Source: an uncultured Gammaproteobacteria bacterium (GTDB taxonomy: Bacteria; Pseudomonadota; Gammaproteobacteria; Arenicellales; Poriferihabitantaceae). From it: DNA of 64,000 nucleotides. This document shows, in pieces, positions 27,000 to 37,110 of this stretch (the first letter of the stretch is position 1; every line of letters begins with the position of its first letter). The notes under the pieces were generated by a model. It did no database searches. It worked only from the letters and a program-made list of their open reading frames with translations, and was not told where the DNA came from. The DNA lies in assembly GCA_947259885.1 (NCBI GenBank), contig CAMYNW010000003.1, positions 62,001-126,000 of the forward strand. The letters are read 5' to 3'. A program made the position numbers and the translations under genes.

Positions 27000-28823
27000 A
27001 TGTGTGGAATTATCGCTTATACCGGAAGTCAAAATGCAGCACCCATACTGGTCGCTGGATTACATCGCCTTGAATATCGCGGATACGATTCTGCGGGAAT
27101 TGCTCTCCACTCACGAGGCAAACTGAATGTTCACCGCGCGGCCGGGAAAATTGCACAGTTGGAAAACAAATTACCGGCAAAGTTATCCGGAAAGTCCGGA
27201 ATGGGCCATACGCGCTGGGCAACACATGGTGAAGCTACCGACACAAATGCCCACCCTCACCTTAGCCAGGACGGATCAATTGCAATCATTCACAACGGCA
27301 TCATTGAAAATGCGGGTATGTTGCGAACGCGTCTTGAAGCAGAGGGAACAATATTTAGTTCAGATACCGACAGTGAAGTTCTAGCACATCTTATATCTAA
27401 GCAGTCTGCAGATACTCTTATTGAATCCGTACAGCACGTGCTTACCCTGATTCAGGGCACATACGGATTAGTTGTTATGGATGCAAACCGGCCCGGAGAA
27501 ATTGTCGCGGCGCGAAATGGTAGCCCGGTAATTATCGGTTTGGGGAACAAGGAAATGTTTGTAACCTCTGACGCAAACGCGATACTCAACCACACTAGAG
27601 AAGTGGTACATCTCGACGATGGTGAACTTGCTGAAATAAATCCGAAAGGATTCTCTATTCGCACTCAGGATGCAACCGAAATGGTTCGCACTCCGATCAC
27701 CATTAGCAGCGAGTTCCAAAGTCAGGATATGGGTAAGTTTCCGCACTTCATGCTTAAAGAAATTCATGAACAGCCCGAAGCCGTAGAGCGGACCATTAAA
27801 GGACGCCTAGACCACCGATTTGATACCGCGCACCTTGGAGGTCTTAACTTGTCTGCTAGAGAATTATTAGACATTCGCCGTGTCAAAATACTCGGCTGTG
27901 GATCCGCCTACTATGCCGGAATTAGTGGAGCTAATATGATCGAGCAGCTGGCCCGACTCCCGTCAAGTGCTGAACCGGCCGCAGAGTTTCGCTATCGAAA
28001 TCCACTGATAGAATCCGACACGCTTTATATCGTAGTCAGTCAGTCGGGCGAAACGTTTGATACTCTGGCCGCGTTGAGGGAAATAACGCGTAAAGGGGGC
28101 AGAGTACTTGGCATCAACAACGTCGTGGGAAGCACCATCGCCAGAGAGGTAGATGGAGGTATCTATATGCACGCAGGCGCAGAAATATCGGTTGCTTCTA
28201 CTAAAGCCTTTTCCTGCATGCTTGCATGTTTCATGCTACTGGCTTTGCAATTGGGGCGCGTGCGCGACCTATCTCCGCAACAGGGTAAAGAACTCATACA
28301 TGCAATCGAACAATTGCCGTCACTGATTGAAGAAGCGCTTACTCAAGAAAATGAAATTAGGAGTTTGGCTGCAGAATACTGCACCGCCAAGAGCGCTTTT
28401 TTCATCGGACGAACCGATGCCTATCCCGTTGCGTTAGAAGGCGCACAAAAGCTAAAAGAAGTGTCGTATATTCATGCCGAAGCTTATCCCGCATCTGAAC
28501 TCAAACATGGGCCGCTAGCCCTGATCGATCCGGACACCCCTACCGTGGTGGTTCTCCCAGACAACAATCTGCTGGATAAATCCCTGTCTTCATTACAGGA
28601 AATTCGTGCCAGAAAGGGGCCAGTCATTTCGATCACTAATGCAAATGATCCGGAGATAAAACGCCTTTCGAATGCAGTAATTAAGACTCCCGCATGCCAT
28701 CCACTGCTGTTTCCTTTGGTGATGGGAGTCAGCCTTCAGTTATTTGCCTACTACTGTGCAATCGCCATGGGAAGAGATGTTGACCAACCTCGTAATCTTG
28801 CTAAGAGCGTAACCGTAGAGTAA
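27000..28823 (+). CDS. glmS: Glutamine-fructose-6-phosphate aminotransferase
   Basis: Makes glucosamine-6-phosphate for peptidoglycan and lipopolysaccharide. The start M-C-G-I-I-A-Y exposes the catalytic Cys1 after Met removal. The glutaminase half shows R-G-Y-D-S-A-G and T-R-W-A-T-H-G. Two SIS domains carry C-G-S-A-Y-Y-A-G and S-Q-S-G-E-T-F-D-T, and the end is K-S-V-T-V-E. The 607-residue length is normal. No glmS ribozyme core is evident upstream. Confidence 0.97.
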   Translation: MCGIIAYTGSQNAAPILVAGLHRLEYRGYDSAGIALHSRGKLNVHRAAGKIAQLENKLPAKLSGKSGMGHTRWATHGEATDTNAHPHLSQDGSIAIIHNGIIENAGMLRTRLEAEGTIFSSDTDSEVLAHLISKQSADTLIESVQHVLTLIQGTYGLVVMDANRPGEIVAARNGSPVIIGLGNKEMFVTSDANAILNHTREVVHLDDGELAEINPKGFSIRTQDATEMVRTPITISSEFQSQDMGKFPHFMLKEIHEQPEAVERTIKGRLDHRFDTAHLGGLNLSARELLDIRRVKILGCGSAYYAGISGANMIEQLARLPSSAEPAAEFRYRNPLIESDTLYIVVSQSGETFDTLAALREITRKGGRVLGINNVVGSTIAREVDGGIYMHAGAEISVASTKAFSCMLACFMLLALQLGRVRDLSPQQGKELIHAIEQLPSLIEEALTQENEIRSLAAEYCTAKSAFFIGRTDAYPVALEGAQKLKEVSYIHAEAYPASELKHGPLALIDPDTPTVVVLPDNNLLDKSLSSLQEIRARKGPVISITNANDPEIKRLSNAVIKTPACHPLLFPLVMGVSLQLFAYYCAIAMGRDVDQPRNLAKSVTVE

Positions 28824-28825
28824 AC

Positions 28826-28842
28826 GTTCCCGAAGAGGGAAC
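28826..28842. terminator. Hairpin between convergent glmS and ridA
   Basis: Perfect 6-base arms GTTCCC/GGGAAC around GAAGA, placed exactly between the two convergent stop codons. No T run, so any terminator role is uncertain. Confidence 0.35.
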
Positions 28843-29198
28843 TAAGTACCGCGCGCCGCAATCACCATAATCTCGACAGTGAATTTTGTCGAAGCCAAGC
28901 GGGATTCAACACAGGCGCGACAAGGAGCTGCACCTGGACTTACCCACGCGTCCCAAACCGTGTTCATTTCCTCAAAGTCATCCATGCTGGCCAACCAGAT
29001 ATTAGCTGAAAGCAGGTTGGACTTATCCGTTCCCGCTTCCCCAAGCAATTTATCAATTCTGTCCAGGATATTACGGGTCTGTTCCGTTACTGTCCCACCT
29101 GCAGCATCCTGGGCAACCTGGCCGGCGGTGTATACGGTGTCGCCATGAATAACTGCCTGGCTCATTCGTTCAGAAGTGTTAATTCGCTTAATCGTCAC
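28842..29198 (-). CDS. RidA/YjgF-family protein
   Basis: Small trimeric deaminase family that clears reactive enamine/imine intermediates. The family motifs G-D-T-V-Y-T-A-G-Q-V-A-Q-D and the arginine in C-R-A-C-V-E-S-R-L are present. The frame is open to 29246, but GTG at 29196-29198 gives the usual I-K-R-I-N-T-S-E-R start and 118 residues. Which imine is its substrate is unknown. Confidence 0.85.
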   Translation of the reverse strand: MTIKRINTSERMSQAVIHGDTVYTAGQVAQDAAGGTVTEQTRNILDRIDKLLGEAGTDKSNLLSANIWLASMDDFEEMNTVWDAWVSPGAAPCRACVESRLASTKFTVEIMVIAARGT

Positions 29199-29492
29199 TT
29201 GTAGAAATCCATTAATTGAGGGATCCTCAGTTTGCAGCGCAAACAAAATCTGATCAAGGCAGAAAGCAGCCCAATGTTGAACTTGACTAAGAATAAGCCA
29301 ATCCCATCGGTTAGATTTTATATTCTTGGATTTAGCGTATTTATCTGGATATCAGCATTAATTCAATAATTGTTAAACTTTCAACGAATGTCGGTCATAA
29401 TATTGGTGCTAAGAGCGCCAGCGAAAATCGGCGATCCGCATCCAAAAGATGCCCAAATTCCAATACATGAACACTAAGAGGTAAATTTAACA

Positions 29493-30773
29493 ATGGCCAC
29501 TCATACTCAACATCCTGCAAGACGAAAATTTCTAAAAAAAGCTGCTGCAGGGACTGTCGCTGCGACTACTGCCAGCGTCTTTCCAAACATCGTGTTGTCA
29601 GCCAATAAAACACTGACCGTTGGCATGAACATTCCGATGACGGGTGACTATGCGCCCTGGGGGCTTCCTGGCCTGTATGGATGCGAGATCATCGCCAACA
29701 ATATAAACAAAGAAGGTGGTGTCACTATTGGAGGGGAAACTTACGATATCAAGGTAGCATCCTATGACCATGGATATGATACGGAGAAAGCCCTTCAGGG
29801 TTTTAAAAAACTGGTGTTGGAAGATGATGCCAGTATGATAATGATGTTGGGCGGATCAACTGTGGCAGCAGTACTTCCTTGGGCTACGCGCAAGAAAGTT
29901 CTCACTACTACCCTCCTTCCAAGCGACATTACCCCTGACTCAAACTATCTAGTTGCTACCTGCGAATCACATCCGCTCTACAACGTAACCGGAGTCGAGT
30001 GGCTGGCAAGAAATTTTCCTGATGTAAAGTCCGCTGCAATCGTTACAAATAATGATGCTGAATACGGCCTGCAGTCCGCCGCTACTTATCAAGCAGCATT
30101 TGAAGTTGCGGGAATAGACGTAATCGACACTCATCTGCACGGTTTCGATGTAACTGATTTCGCACCGATTGTCAGCTCGGTATTAGCGAAGAATCCGGAT
30201 GTATTTTGTATGGCCACCAGCTTCTACGTCACGCCGATAATGGAACAGCTCTATCATCAAGGATACAAAGGTAAGATCATTTCCTGCACCCTGGACTATT
30301 ATGACGAAATCATCGCCAAAACAAGTAAGGAGTTCGTCAACGGTACTATTTTTCAGTTTCCTGATTTCGATGACCCCAAGCTGCAAGAAGCAGGCGTGAA
30401 TTTTCCAGATCCAGCGGGATTCGATGCCGCTTTCCGTAAAGATCACCCCAATGACTGGTCGGCTGTCGCCTGGGAATATCCAGCAATTTTGCTCAACTGG
30501 TTGGATGCGGCTAAGGCTGCTGGCAGCGCTGACTCTGAATCCGTCGCAGCCACCCTTAAAGCCAATAAGCAGGAATTTGTTTTTGGCGGCGGCGACTGGT
30601 GGGGAAGCCAGCTTTGGGGACTCGATAATGCGTTGGTTGGGCGCTGGCCAATAGTTGTCATTGAAGACGGTAAAGCGCGCATCCAGGAATATGGCGACGT
30701 CGCTGGTTGGTTATCCAACAATAAGGATGTCCTGGTCAAACATATGAAAGATCTCGGACTGAGAACAGTTTAA
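29493..30773 (+). CDS. Branched-chain amino acid/amide ABC transporter, binding protein
   Basis: Periplasmic binding protein of the Liv/Urt family, 426 residues. The N-terminus has a twin-arginine signal, R-R-K-F-L-K-K at 10-16, then a hydrophobic A-A-A-G-T-V-A-A stretch, so it is probably exported folded by Tat. The mature part has the periplasmic-binding fold with G-M-N-I-P-M-T-G-D near its start. A good AAGAGGT site precedes the ATG. It heads a complete five-gene transporter operon; the ligand is unknown. A terminator follows directly. Confidence 0.9.
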   Translation: MATHTQHPARRKFLKKAAAGTVAATTASVFPNIVLSANKTLTVGMNIPMTGDYAPWGLPGLYGCEIIANNINKEGGVTIGGETYDIKVASYDHGYDTEKALQGFKKLVLEDDASMIMMLGGSTVAAVLPWATRKKVLTTTLLPSDITPDSNYLVATCESHPLYNVTGVEWLARNFPDVKSAAIVTNNDAEYGLQSAATYQAAFEVAGIDVIDTHLHGFDVTDFAPIVSSVLAKNPDVFCMATSFYVTPIMEQLYHQGYKGKIISCTLDYYDEIIAKTSKEFVNGTIFQFPDFDDPKLQEAGVNFPDPAGFDAAFRKDHPNDWSAVAWEYPAILLNWLDAAKAAGSADSESVAATLKANKQEFVFGGGDWWGSQLWGLDNALVGRWPIVVIEDGKARIQEYGDVAGWLSNNKDVLVKHMKDLGLRTV

Positions 30774-30792
30774 GTCTAAATATTCAAACCCC

Positions 30793-30826
30793 AGAGGGGA
30801 GAAGCCTAGTTCTCCCCTCTTTTTTT
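30793..30826 (+). terminator. Rho-independent terminator inside the transporter operon
   Basis: Perfect 11-base-pair stem (AGAGGGGAGAA/TTCTCCCCTCT) with a GCCTAG loop, followed by a run of seven T. It lies 19 bases after the binding-protein stop and 30 bases before the permease start. It should let most transcripts end after the binding protein, producing the usual excess of it over the membrane parts. Confidence 0.92.
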
Positions 30827-30856
30827 GCCGATTCCTTCTACCGGACGATCTTAGCG

Positions 30857-31726
30857 TTGGAACTGTTCCTACAATCTATTGTTAACGGCACCATTCAGAG
30901 CGGCTTCTTCGCCCTTGCGGCAGTTGGCCTGGTACTGATATTCGGAGTCATGGGTGTGGTCAATTTTGCCCATGGCGAACTAGTAATGGTCGGTGCCTAC
31001 ACGGTATGGTTTTTGCATGCACAGCACAACACGCCATTCCTTATCACCATAGTGATTGCTATCTCACTGGTCACTGTGATCGGCATGCTAATGGAAAAGT
31101 TTTTGTTCCGGCCGATGCGAGATGATCCGCTCGGAGGGTTGATTTGTTCAATTGGGGTTCTTTTTATACTCCAGGTTGCAGCAACTCTGGTTGGAGGCGA
31201 TGGTCCTTCAAAACAGGTCCCGCCACCTTTCGAAGGCACTATGGTTCTTTTTGATTTTTTAAGAATTCCTTACCAGCGTCTGTTCAGCATTGCCGTTTCA
31301 ATCGCTGCGCTTGGTTTGTTGTGGCACTTCCTTACACACACAAAATTAGGGTGGGCGCTTAGAGCGGTATCTCAAGATCGTGAGGCAGCCTCTCTGCAGG
31401 GAATAAACAGTAACCGTATCTCGATGATCGCGATTGCAGTGGGTGCAGCAATGGCAGGATTAGCCGGTGCATTGATGGCGCCTCTAACAAACATTAATCC
31501 TCATATGGGGCACAATGTCATTATCACCGCGTTCATTGTCACAATTGTAGGTGGAGTAGGCAGTCTGTCAGGGGCTGTAATCGCCTCAGTTTTGTACGCC
31601 CTTTACCATACATTTGTCACCACTTACTTCAATGGGACAGTTGCGACAATATCGGGACTCCTGATTATGGTGTTGGTCCTAATTATTAGGCCTACAGGGA
31701 TAATGGGCCACAGGGTCAGTGAGTAA
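30857..31726 (+). CDS. Branched-chain amino acid ABC transporter permease, LivH type
   Basis: 289-residue permease with about eight membrane spans. The LivH start (I-V-N-G-T-I-Q-S-G-F-F-A-L-A-A-V-G-L), V-N-F-A-H-G-E and the ATPase-contact loop D-R-E-A-A-S-L-Q-G-I-N all fit. Translation begins at TTG 30857. It overlaps the LivM gene by 8 bases. Confidence 0.93.
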   Translation: MELFLQSIVNGTIQSGFFALAAVGLVLIFGVMGVVNFAHGELVMVGAYTVWFLHAQHNTPFLITIVIAISLVTVIGMLMEKFLFRPMRDDPLGGLICSIGVLFILQVAATLVGGDGPSKQVPPPFEGTMVLFDFLRIPYQRLFSIAVSIAALGLLWHFLTHTKLGWALRAVSQDREAASLQGINSNRISMIAIAVGAAMAGLAGALMAPLTNINPHMGHNVIITAFIVTIVGGVGSLSGAVIASVLYALYHTFVTTYFNGTVATISGLLIMVLVLIIRPTGIMGHRVSE

Positions 31727-32693
31727 GATGCCTGGAACCGTGATTCGCAAAACTGTCGCGATCGGCATACTGTTTATAGCGCTGGCGATCCTGCCTCACT
31801 TTTTAAAGTACCACCACCAAGACTTCTTAATTTTCCTGGTCATCAACGTTCTTGTTGTAGTGAGCTATCGCTTGGTGACGCTCACAGGTGAATGGTCCTT
31901 GATACACGCTGTGATGATGGGAGTCGGCGCCTATGGCAGTGCGTTATTGAGTAAGCAGGCAGGGCTTTCATTCTGGATCAGTTTTCCCCTGGCAGGAGGG
32001 ATTGCCGCGATTGTTGCCGCACTACTTTGTTTTCCTTTGTTTCGGATGACCCAGTTTTATTTTTTGATCGGCTCATTTGCTGCGGGTGAAGCTATCCGAC
32101 TGTCGTGGATTCACTTCATTAAACCATTTGGAGGCACTAGTGGAATTAGCGCCATCCCATCACCTGAATTGCTTGATATCGATTTTCTCGAGCCGATCCC
32201 CTACTTCTATCTCGTACTCATTATCGTCACTATCTGCCTTTTCTTGCTTTTTCGAATTGAGAAATCCCGTATCGGACTAACCTTACATGCAGTTCACTGG
32301 AAAGCGTCACTTGCTGAGTCAATAGGGGTAAACACCTGGAATTACCGGTCCCTGGCATTCATTACGGGGTCATTCTTTGTTGGTCTGGCCGGGGCCCTCA
32401 AGGTGCACTACATAGGTACCGTGACCCCAAAACAGTTCGATATAGGCTTTATGGTGTTCATTTTGATCTGGGTGATCGTCGGCGGGTATCGTACTTTTTA
32501 CGGTGCTATCCTGGGTGCAGTCGTATTGTCCGTGCTCGATGAAATGTTTCGTGAATTCAACGAACTGCGTCCTGCGATATATGGAGCCATATTGATATTT
32601 TCAATTCTGTATTTACCAGCTGGACTCGAAAGTCTCCCCCAAAGACTAAAACGCGTATTCGGCAGGAAAGATAGGCAAATGGAGCGAACTTAG
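31719..32693 (+). CDS. Branched-chain amino acid ABC transporter permease, LivM type
   Basis: 324-residue permease with nine or so spans, the second membrane subunit. It has the [10 protein letters not shown] coupling loop and the [13 protein letters not shown] motif near the end. It starts within LivH and its stop abuts the LivG start. Confidence 0.92.
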   Translation: MSKMPGTVIRKTVAIGILFIALAILPHFLKYHHQDFLIFLVINVLVVVSYRLVTLTGEWSLIHAVMMGVGAYGSALLSKQAGLSFWISFPLAGGIAAIVAALLCFPLFRMTQFYFLIGSFAAGEAIRLSWIHFIKPFGGTSGISAIPSPELLDIDFLEPIPYFYLVLIIVTICLFLLFRIEKSRIGLTLHAVHWKASLAESIGVNTWNYRSLAFITGSFFVGLAGALKVHYIGTVTPKQFDIGFMVFILIWVIVGGYRTFYGAILGAVVLSVLDEMFREFNELRPAIYGAILIFSILYLPAGLESLPQRLKRVFGRKDRQMERT

Positions 32694-33454
32694 TGGCCAT
32701 ATTGGAAGTCCAAAACTTAACTAAAAAATTTGGAGGCCTTACCGCGCTCAACGACGTCAGTTTTAAAGTTGGTGAGGGACAGATACACGGATTAATCGGC
32801 CCAAACGGTGCTGGCAAGAGTACAATGTTTAAAAATATTGCCGGATTCTATACACCCACCCGAGGTGATATTCTGTTTGAGGGCAAAAGCATAACAGGCC
32901 AAACCCCCTCGAGAATCTCCATGAGCGGAATCGTGCGTACATTTCAAGAGACCACGCTGTTCCAGGAAATGACAGTTTTTGAAAATGTCCTGGTTGGCAC
33001 CCACAACCGCTCACGGACTAACATCTTCTCCGCTATTATTGGCCTGGACCGGTTGATTCAGCAGCAGGCGAGAACCTCTGCGATGCAGGCACTTGAATTT
33101 ATGGGCCTGGAAGATAGGAAACATCAACTCGCAAGCGAGCTTCCTTTAGGCTCCCAGCGCGCGTTGGCAATCGCTATCGCCTTAGTATCGAAACCCAAAT
33201 TAATGTTGATGGACGAGCCGTTTGCAGGCATGAATCCAGAAGAAACTCGCGGCATGATGCAGCTAACTCGCAAGGTTCGCGAATCTGGAGTGACCATTGT
33301 ACTTGTCGAACACGACATGAAGGCGGTTATGGGATTATGTGACCAGCTTACCGTGCTCAATTTCGGCACACTACTTGCAGGTGGAAGTCCTGAGCAGGTG
33401 CGAAACAATCCTGATGTGATCAACGCATACCTCGGAGGCAGTCATCAGGTATGA
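32693..33454 (+). CDS. Branched-chain amino acid ABC transporter ATPase, LivG type
   Basis: 253-residue ATPase with Walker [10 protein letters not shown] and Walker [11 protein letters not shown]. The signature is L-P-L-G-S-Q-R-A, a variant of L-S-G-G-Q with L-P-L-G instead. It starts at GTG with a one-base overlap. It overlaps LivF by four bases. Confidence 0.93.
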   Translation: MAILEVQNLTKKFGGLTALNDVSFKVGEGQIHGLIGPNGAGKSTMFKNIAGFYTPTRGDILFEGKSITGQTPSRISMSGIVRTFQETTLFQEMTVFENVLVGTHNRSRTNIFSAIIGLDRLIQQQARTSAMQALEFMGLEDRKHQLASELPLGSQRALAIAIALVSKPKLMLMDEPFAGMNPEETRGMMQLTRKVRESGVTIVLVEHDMKAVMGLCDQLTVLNFGTLLAGGSPEQVRNNPDVINAYLGGSHQV

Positions 33455-34158
33455 AGCTATCTGTTCAGGATCTTGATGTTAACTACAATAATGTTGCTGC
33501 ACTTAAACGAATTAGTCTAGAGGTTTCGGACGGTGCATTCGTCACACTAATAGGCTCAAATGGTGCGGGCAAGAGTACCACTCTCAGGACAATATCCGGC
33601 TTGGTAAAACCGAGTAGAGGAAGCATATATCTTGATGACCAGCGTATTGACATGCTGAGTGCCGACAAAATTTTGCGACTCGGAATTGCACATGTTCCTG
33701 AAGGACGACGAATCTTTAAAGATTTAAGCGTTGCGGAAAATCTCTATTTAGGTGCTTATATTCATCAGGACAAGACACAGATCAACTCGGATCTGCATAA
33801 AGTATATTCACGGTTTCCCCGACTTGAAGAACGCAAAGATCAGCACGCCCGAACTCTCAGCGGTGGAGAGCAGCAGATGCTTTCGATTGGCCGCTCGCTA
33901 ATGTCACGTCCACGAATTTTATTGCTGGATGAGCCTTCATTAGGGCTGGCCCCCATCATCGTTCAAGAAATTGGCCACATATTGCGAGAAATCAATCAGC
34001 AGGGAGTAACGGTTATTTTAGTAGAGCAAAATGCGGATTTAGCGTTACAGCTCGCTGACTATGGCTATGTACTGGAAACCGGTCGCATCGCCATGCAAGA
34101 CAAAGCCGAGCTCCTCGCAAATAACGAACATGTGAAGAAGGCTTATCTCGGGATTTAA
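33451..34158 (+). CDS. Branched-chain amino acid ABC transporter ATPase, LivF type
   Basis: 235-residue ATPase with Walker A G-S-N-G-A-G-K-S-T, signature L-S-G-G-E-Q-Q-M and Walker B L-L-L-D-E-P-S-L-G-L. Last gene of the operon, four-base overlap with LivG. Confidence 0.94.
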   Translation: MKLSVQDLDVNYNNVAALKRISLEVSDGAFVTLIGSNGAGKSTTLRTISGLVKPSRGSIYLDDQRIDMLSADKILRLGIAHVPEGRRIFKDLSVAENLYLGAYIHQDKTQINSDLHKVYSRFPRLEERKDQHARTLSGGEQQMLSIGRSLMSRPRILLLDEPSLGLAPIIVQEIGHILREINQQGVTVILVEQNADLALQLADYGYVLETGRIAMQDKAELLANNEHVKKAYLGI

Positions 34159-34265
34159 CCGCAGCCATTATTCCCAGATATAATCCAACAGATAGTTAAC
34201 ATCATAGAGATCTATCTGAGATCTAAATGTGGTACTTAAAAACGTACAGGCATTGCCACTGAACA

Positions 34266-34847
34266 ATGAAAAGCCTCACAATTATCAGGAACGAACATCG
34301 CAGCCTTGGCGCTGTTCTCTTTTGTTTAAAGCACCTTGTATCAGAGATAGACCAAGGCAAACATCCAGATTTCAGGGTGTTCCATGGATTGCTGATGTAC
34401 ATCGACCGATTTCTCGACCGGTACCATCATCCAAAAGAAAGCGATTATCTGTTTCCCGCAATATTAGAAAGTAATCCAGAACTGGCACCAGTTATCGAAG
34501 AACTCGGACGGCAGCACCGAGAAGGAGAACAATTGTTTATCAGAGTTTTGAAAGCACTGTCGGCATTCGAGTACTGCGGTCCTAGTCAATTTTCAGAGTT
34601 TCAGCAGGCTGTGATCGATTACACTGCGTTTGAATATGAGCATGCACACAAGGAAGAAACTGAAGTATTGCCGATCGCCGAAAAGTTTCTCTCAACGGAA
34701 AGCTGGAAAAGAATTGACGCTGCGTTTTTAGATCACCAGGACCCACTTTTTGGTGACCAACCATCGGGGGAGTTTAATAAACTATACAAGGAAATCGTAT
34801 CAATTGTGCCAGCCCCGCTCGGACTCGGCGACGCCTGGAAATCCTGA
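34266..34847 (+). CDS. Hemerythrin-domain protein
   Basis: 193 residues in a four-helix-bundle hemerythrin pattern. Spaced ligands are visible in N-E-H-R, Y-H-H-P-K-E-S-D-Y, R-Q-H-R-E-G-E and Y-E-H-A-H-K-E-E. These would hold a diiron centre for oxygen, nitric oxide or iron sensing or binding. Cytoplasmic, single gene. The exact role is unknown. Confidence 0.82.
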   Translation: MKSLTIIRNEHRSLGAVLFCLKHLVSEIDQGKHPDFRVFHGLLMYIDRFLDRYHHPKESDYLFPAILESNPELAPVIEELGRQHREGEQLFIRVLKALSAFEYCGPSQFSEFQQAVIDYTAFEYEHAHKEETEVLPIAEKFLSTESWKRIDAAFLDHQDPLFGDQPSGEFNKLYKEIVSIVPAPLGLGDAWKS

Positions 34848-34907
34848 GCGTAGGTCGAGATCAGGTGGTTATAACGATTGCTAATTTAAACAACACCAAA
34901 ACGAAAT

Positions 34908-35645
34908 ATGGGCGAAACTGACAAACTAGCGGTTTTAATAGATGCCGATAACACCCAGGCCAGTATCATTGCTGCGCTGCTGGCAGAAATTGCCGACTAC
35001 GGCACCGCCAGCGTGAAACGTATTTATGGAGACTGGACAAGTCCGAGACTGAAAAGCTGGAAAGAAGTTCTACTCAATCACTCTATACAGCCTATTCAGC
35101 AATTTGCCTATACTAGAGGCAAGAACGCCACGGATAGTGCCATGATCATAGACGCAATGGATCTCTTATATACTGACACCTTTGATGGATTCTGCATTGT
35201 GTCTAGTGACAGCGACTTTACAAAGCTCGCATCTAGAATAAGGGATTCTGGTCTGTTCGTGTACGGGTTCGGAGAACGTAAAACTCCGTCGGCCTTTGTT
35301 TCCGCCTGTGATAAGTTTGTCTATCTGGATTTAATCAGCGCTAAAACAGATGAAGACCAAGCGATCAGGAAGAAAACGACTAATGAGCTTAAACAGGATA
35401 CAAAGCTAGTCAGCCTGTTGCGTAATGCTATAGAGACTTCCTCCGATGACAGTGGTTGGGCTAACCTGGGCCCGGTGGGAAGCAATATTGCGAAACACTC
35501 TCCAGACTTCGATCCCAGAGACTATGGCTATGGCAAACTGGGGGAGCTGATTGTGGCAACAGAGTTATTTGACGTCGAACAACGCCAGCTCGGCTCAACA
35601 AATTCCAGAGTTTTATACGTCCACGCCAAGAAAAAATCGAAGTGA
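34908..35645 (+). CDS. NYN-domain ribonuclease-like protein with LOTUS domain
   Basis: 245 residues. The N-terminal NYN (PIN-like) domain, about 1-140, has the acidic active site A-V-L-I-D-A-D-N (Asp12 and Asp14), an internal D-S-A-M-I-I-D and S-S-D-S-D-F. The C-terminal about 80 residues form an OST-HTH/LOTUS-like RNA-binding domain (L-G-P-V-G-S-N-I...). It is probably a metal-dependent RNase, but no target is known. No linked toxin or antitoxin partner is visible. Confidence 0.82.
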   Translation: MGETDKLAVLIDADNTQASIIAALLAEIADYGTASVKRIYGDWTSPRLKSWKEVLLNHSIQPIQQFAYTRGKNATDSAMIIDAMDLLYTDTFDGFCIVSSDSDFTKLASRIRDSGLFVYGFGERKTPSAFVSACDKFVYLDLISAKTDEDQAIRKKTTNELKQDTKLVSLLRNAIETSSDDSGWANLGPVGSNIAKHSPDFDPRDYGYGKLGELIVATELFDVEQRQLGSTNSRVLYVHAKKKSK

Positions 35646-35807
35646 ACCGCACCTATGTGCTGCAGTTTGTACCGTCTGACTTTTACTAGGCAACTAACAC
35701 GACATTTTGGACAAACTGGTCGCGGTGATCTCACAAAATTAGCGACACTTTTTTGATGCACTGTACTTTCTAAGCCAAACTGTAATTATTTCTTTGTACG
35801 GATTTTT

Positions 35808-36986
35808 GTGAACACTAATTTGAATTTTACCCCCAGACCGAAGGCAGTCGGAATTGGCAACTGGCGTTTACATCCACAAAGCCAATGGGCATTTCAACAC
35901 GTTCGCGAGCTGATGCCCACCGCGGCCATAGAAAGAACAGCTGGATCAACCCAAGCATTGTCAACCAACCTGCGTAATCTCGAAAATATAAGTGTTGAGA
36001 CGCCGGCTGGCGATCGTTCGCTCGAGAGATTACTCAGTGAAAGCCACACTGATAGCCTGCTTGTACTGCATCAAGGCACAATCGTAACCGAGTGGCATGC
36101 CCCTAACTCTAATCCAAGCAATCCCCATATTTTATTTTCTGTCAGTAAATCAATAACCGCAATACTCGCAGGAATTCTCGAGGAAAAAGGGATTGTAGAC
36201 AGTGAAAATCTCGTGGTTGACTACCTTCCATTGGTAAAAGGGTGTGTCTACGGTAACTGCACGTTACGCCATTTACTTGACATGTCAGTTGCATTGGATT
36301 TCGAGGAAAACTACACCGATGAGCACAGCGAATATGTGCACTATCGGATCGCCACGGGCTGGAATCCAATCGATCAAACCACGCCCGGACCTGGCCTTGA
36401 GTCATTCCTATATAGCTTGAAACAGAATCAGGAAGACCATGGAAATACATTCTTGTACCGTTCACCTAACACTGACCTGCTTGGACTTTTGCTGGAACGC
36501 GCTGCAGCAGTGCCTCTGCCGAAACTTCTCTCCCACTATCTCTGGAAGCCCATGGGTGCCGAAACGGAAGCATATATCACTCTAGACCGTTTCGGCACCT
36601 CGCGTGCAGCCGGGGGTATCTGCGTTACTGTCCGCGACCTTGCGCGAATAGGTCAGCTATTCCTTGAAAATGGTCAGGTCAATGGCAGGCAAGTCATACC
36701 CTCAACCTGGATCGAAGATACCTGCAACAATGGCGATCAGGCAGCATGGGACAGGGGCAACTATAAGCACAAACTGCCCAACGGAAAATATCGCAATCAG
36801 TGGTACCAGGTTGGCGATCGCGACAGTTCAATAAGCGCCAGGGGAATTCATGGGCAGTTACTCTATATCAATCCATCTCGTTCGGTGGTGATCGCTAAAC
36901 TGGCTTGCCAACCTGAGCCATTAAACGATGCTATAACAGCTTCTTTTATGAGCGCATTTGATCAGATCGCCAAACAGTTAGGTTAA
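35808..36986 (+). CDS. Serine hydrolase, beta-lactamase class C family
   Basis: 392 residues with the family's S-V-S-K-S (SxxK) nucleophile motif at about 107-111 and Y-R-S-P-N-T-D as the second motif. A G-I-H-G-Q triad-like element lies near the end. The family includes esterases, amide hydrolases and 6-aminohexanoate oligomer hydrolases. No signal peptide is evident. It starts at GTG 35808. The neighbouring Rieske enzyme is convergent. Substrate unknown. Confidence 0.82.
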   Translation: MNTNLNFTPRPKAVGIGNWRLHPQSQWAFQHVRELMPTAAIERTAGSTQALSTNLRNLENISVETPAGDRSLERLLSESHTDSLLVLHQGTIVTEWHAPNSNPSNPHILFSVSKSITAILAGILEEKGIVDSENLVVDYLPLVKGCVYGNCTLRHLLDMSVALDFEENYTDEHSEYVHYRIATGWNPIDQTTPGPGLESFLYSLKQNQEDHGNTFLYRSPNTDLLGLLLERAAAVPLPKLLSHYLWKPMGAETEAYITLDRFGTSRAAGGICVTVRDLARIGQLFLENGQVNGRQVIPSTWIEDTCNNGDQAAWDRGNYKHKLPNGKYRNQWYQVGDRDSSISARGIHGQLLYINPSRSVVIAKLACQPEPLNDAITASFMSAFDQIAKQLG

Positions 36987-37110
36987 TCGATAAAACTGAT
37001 TTCACACAACCAATAAATTATAAATTTACTATGTAAAGAATATCATGCCGGCACGCAGTTGTGCTGCTGTTCGGTCAGAACCAATTAGAATACCGTTACT
37101 CATGTGCCTT

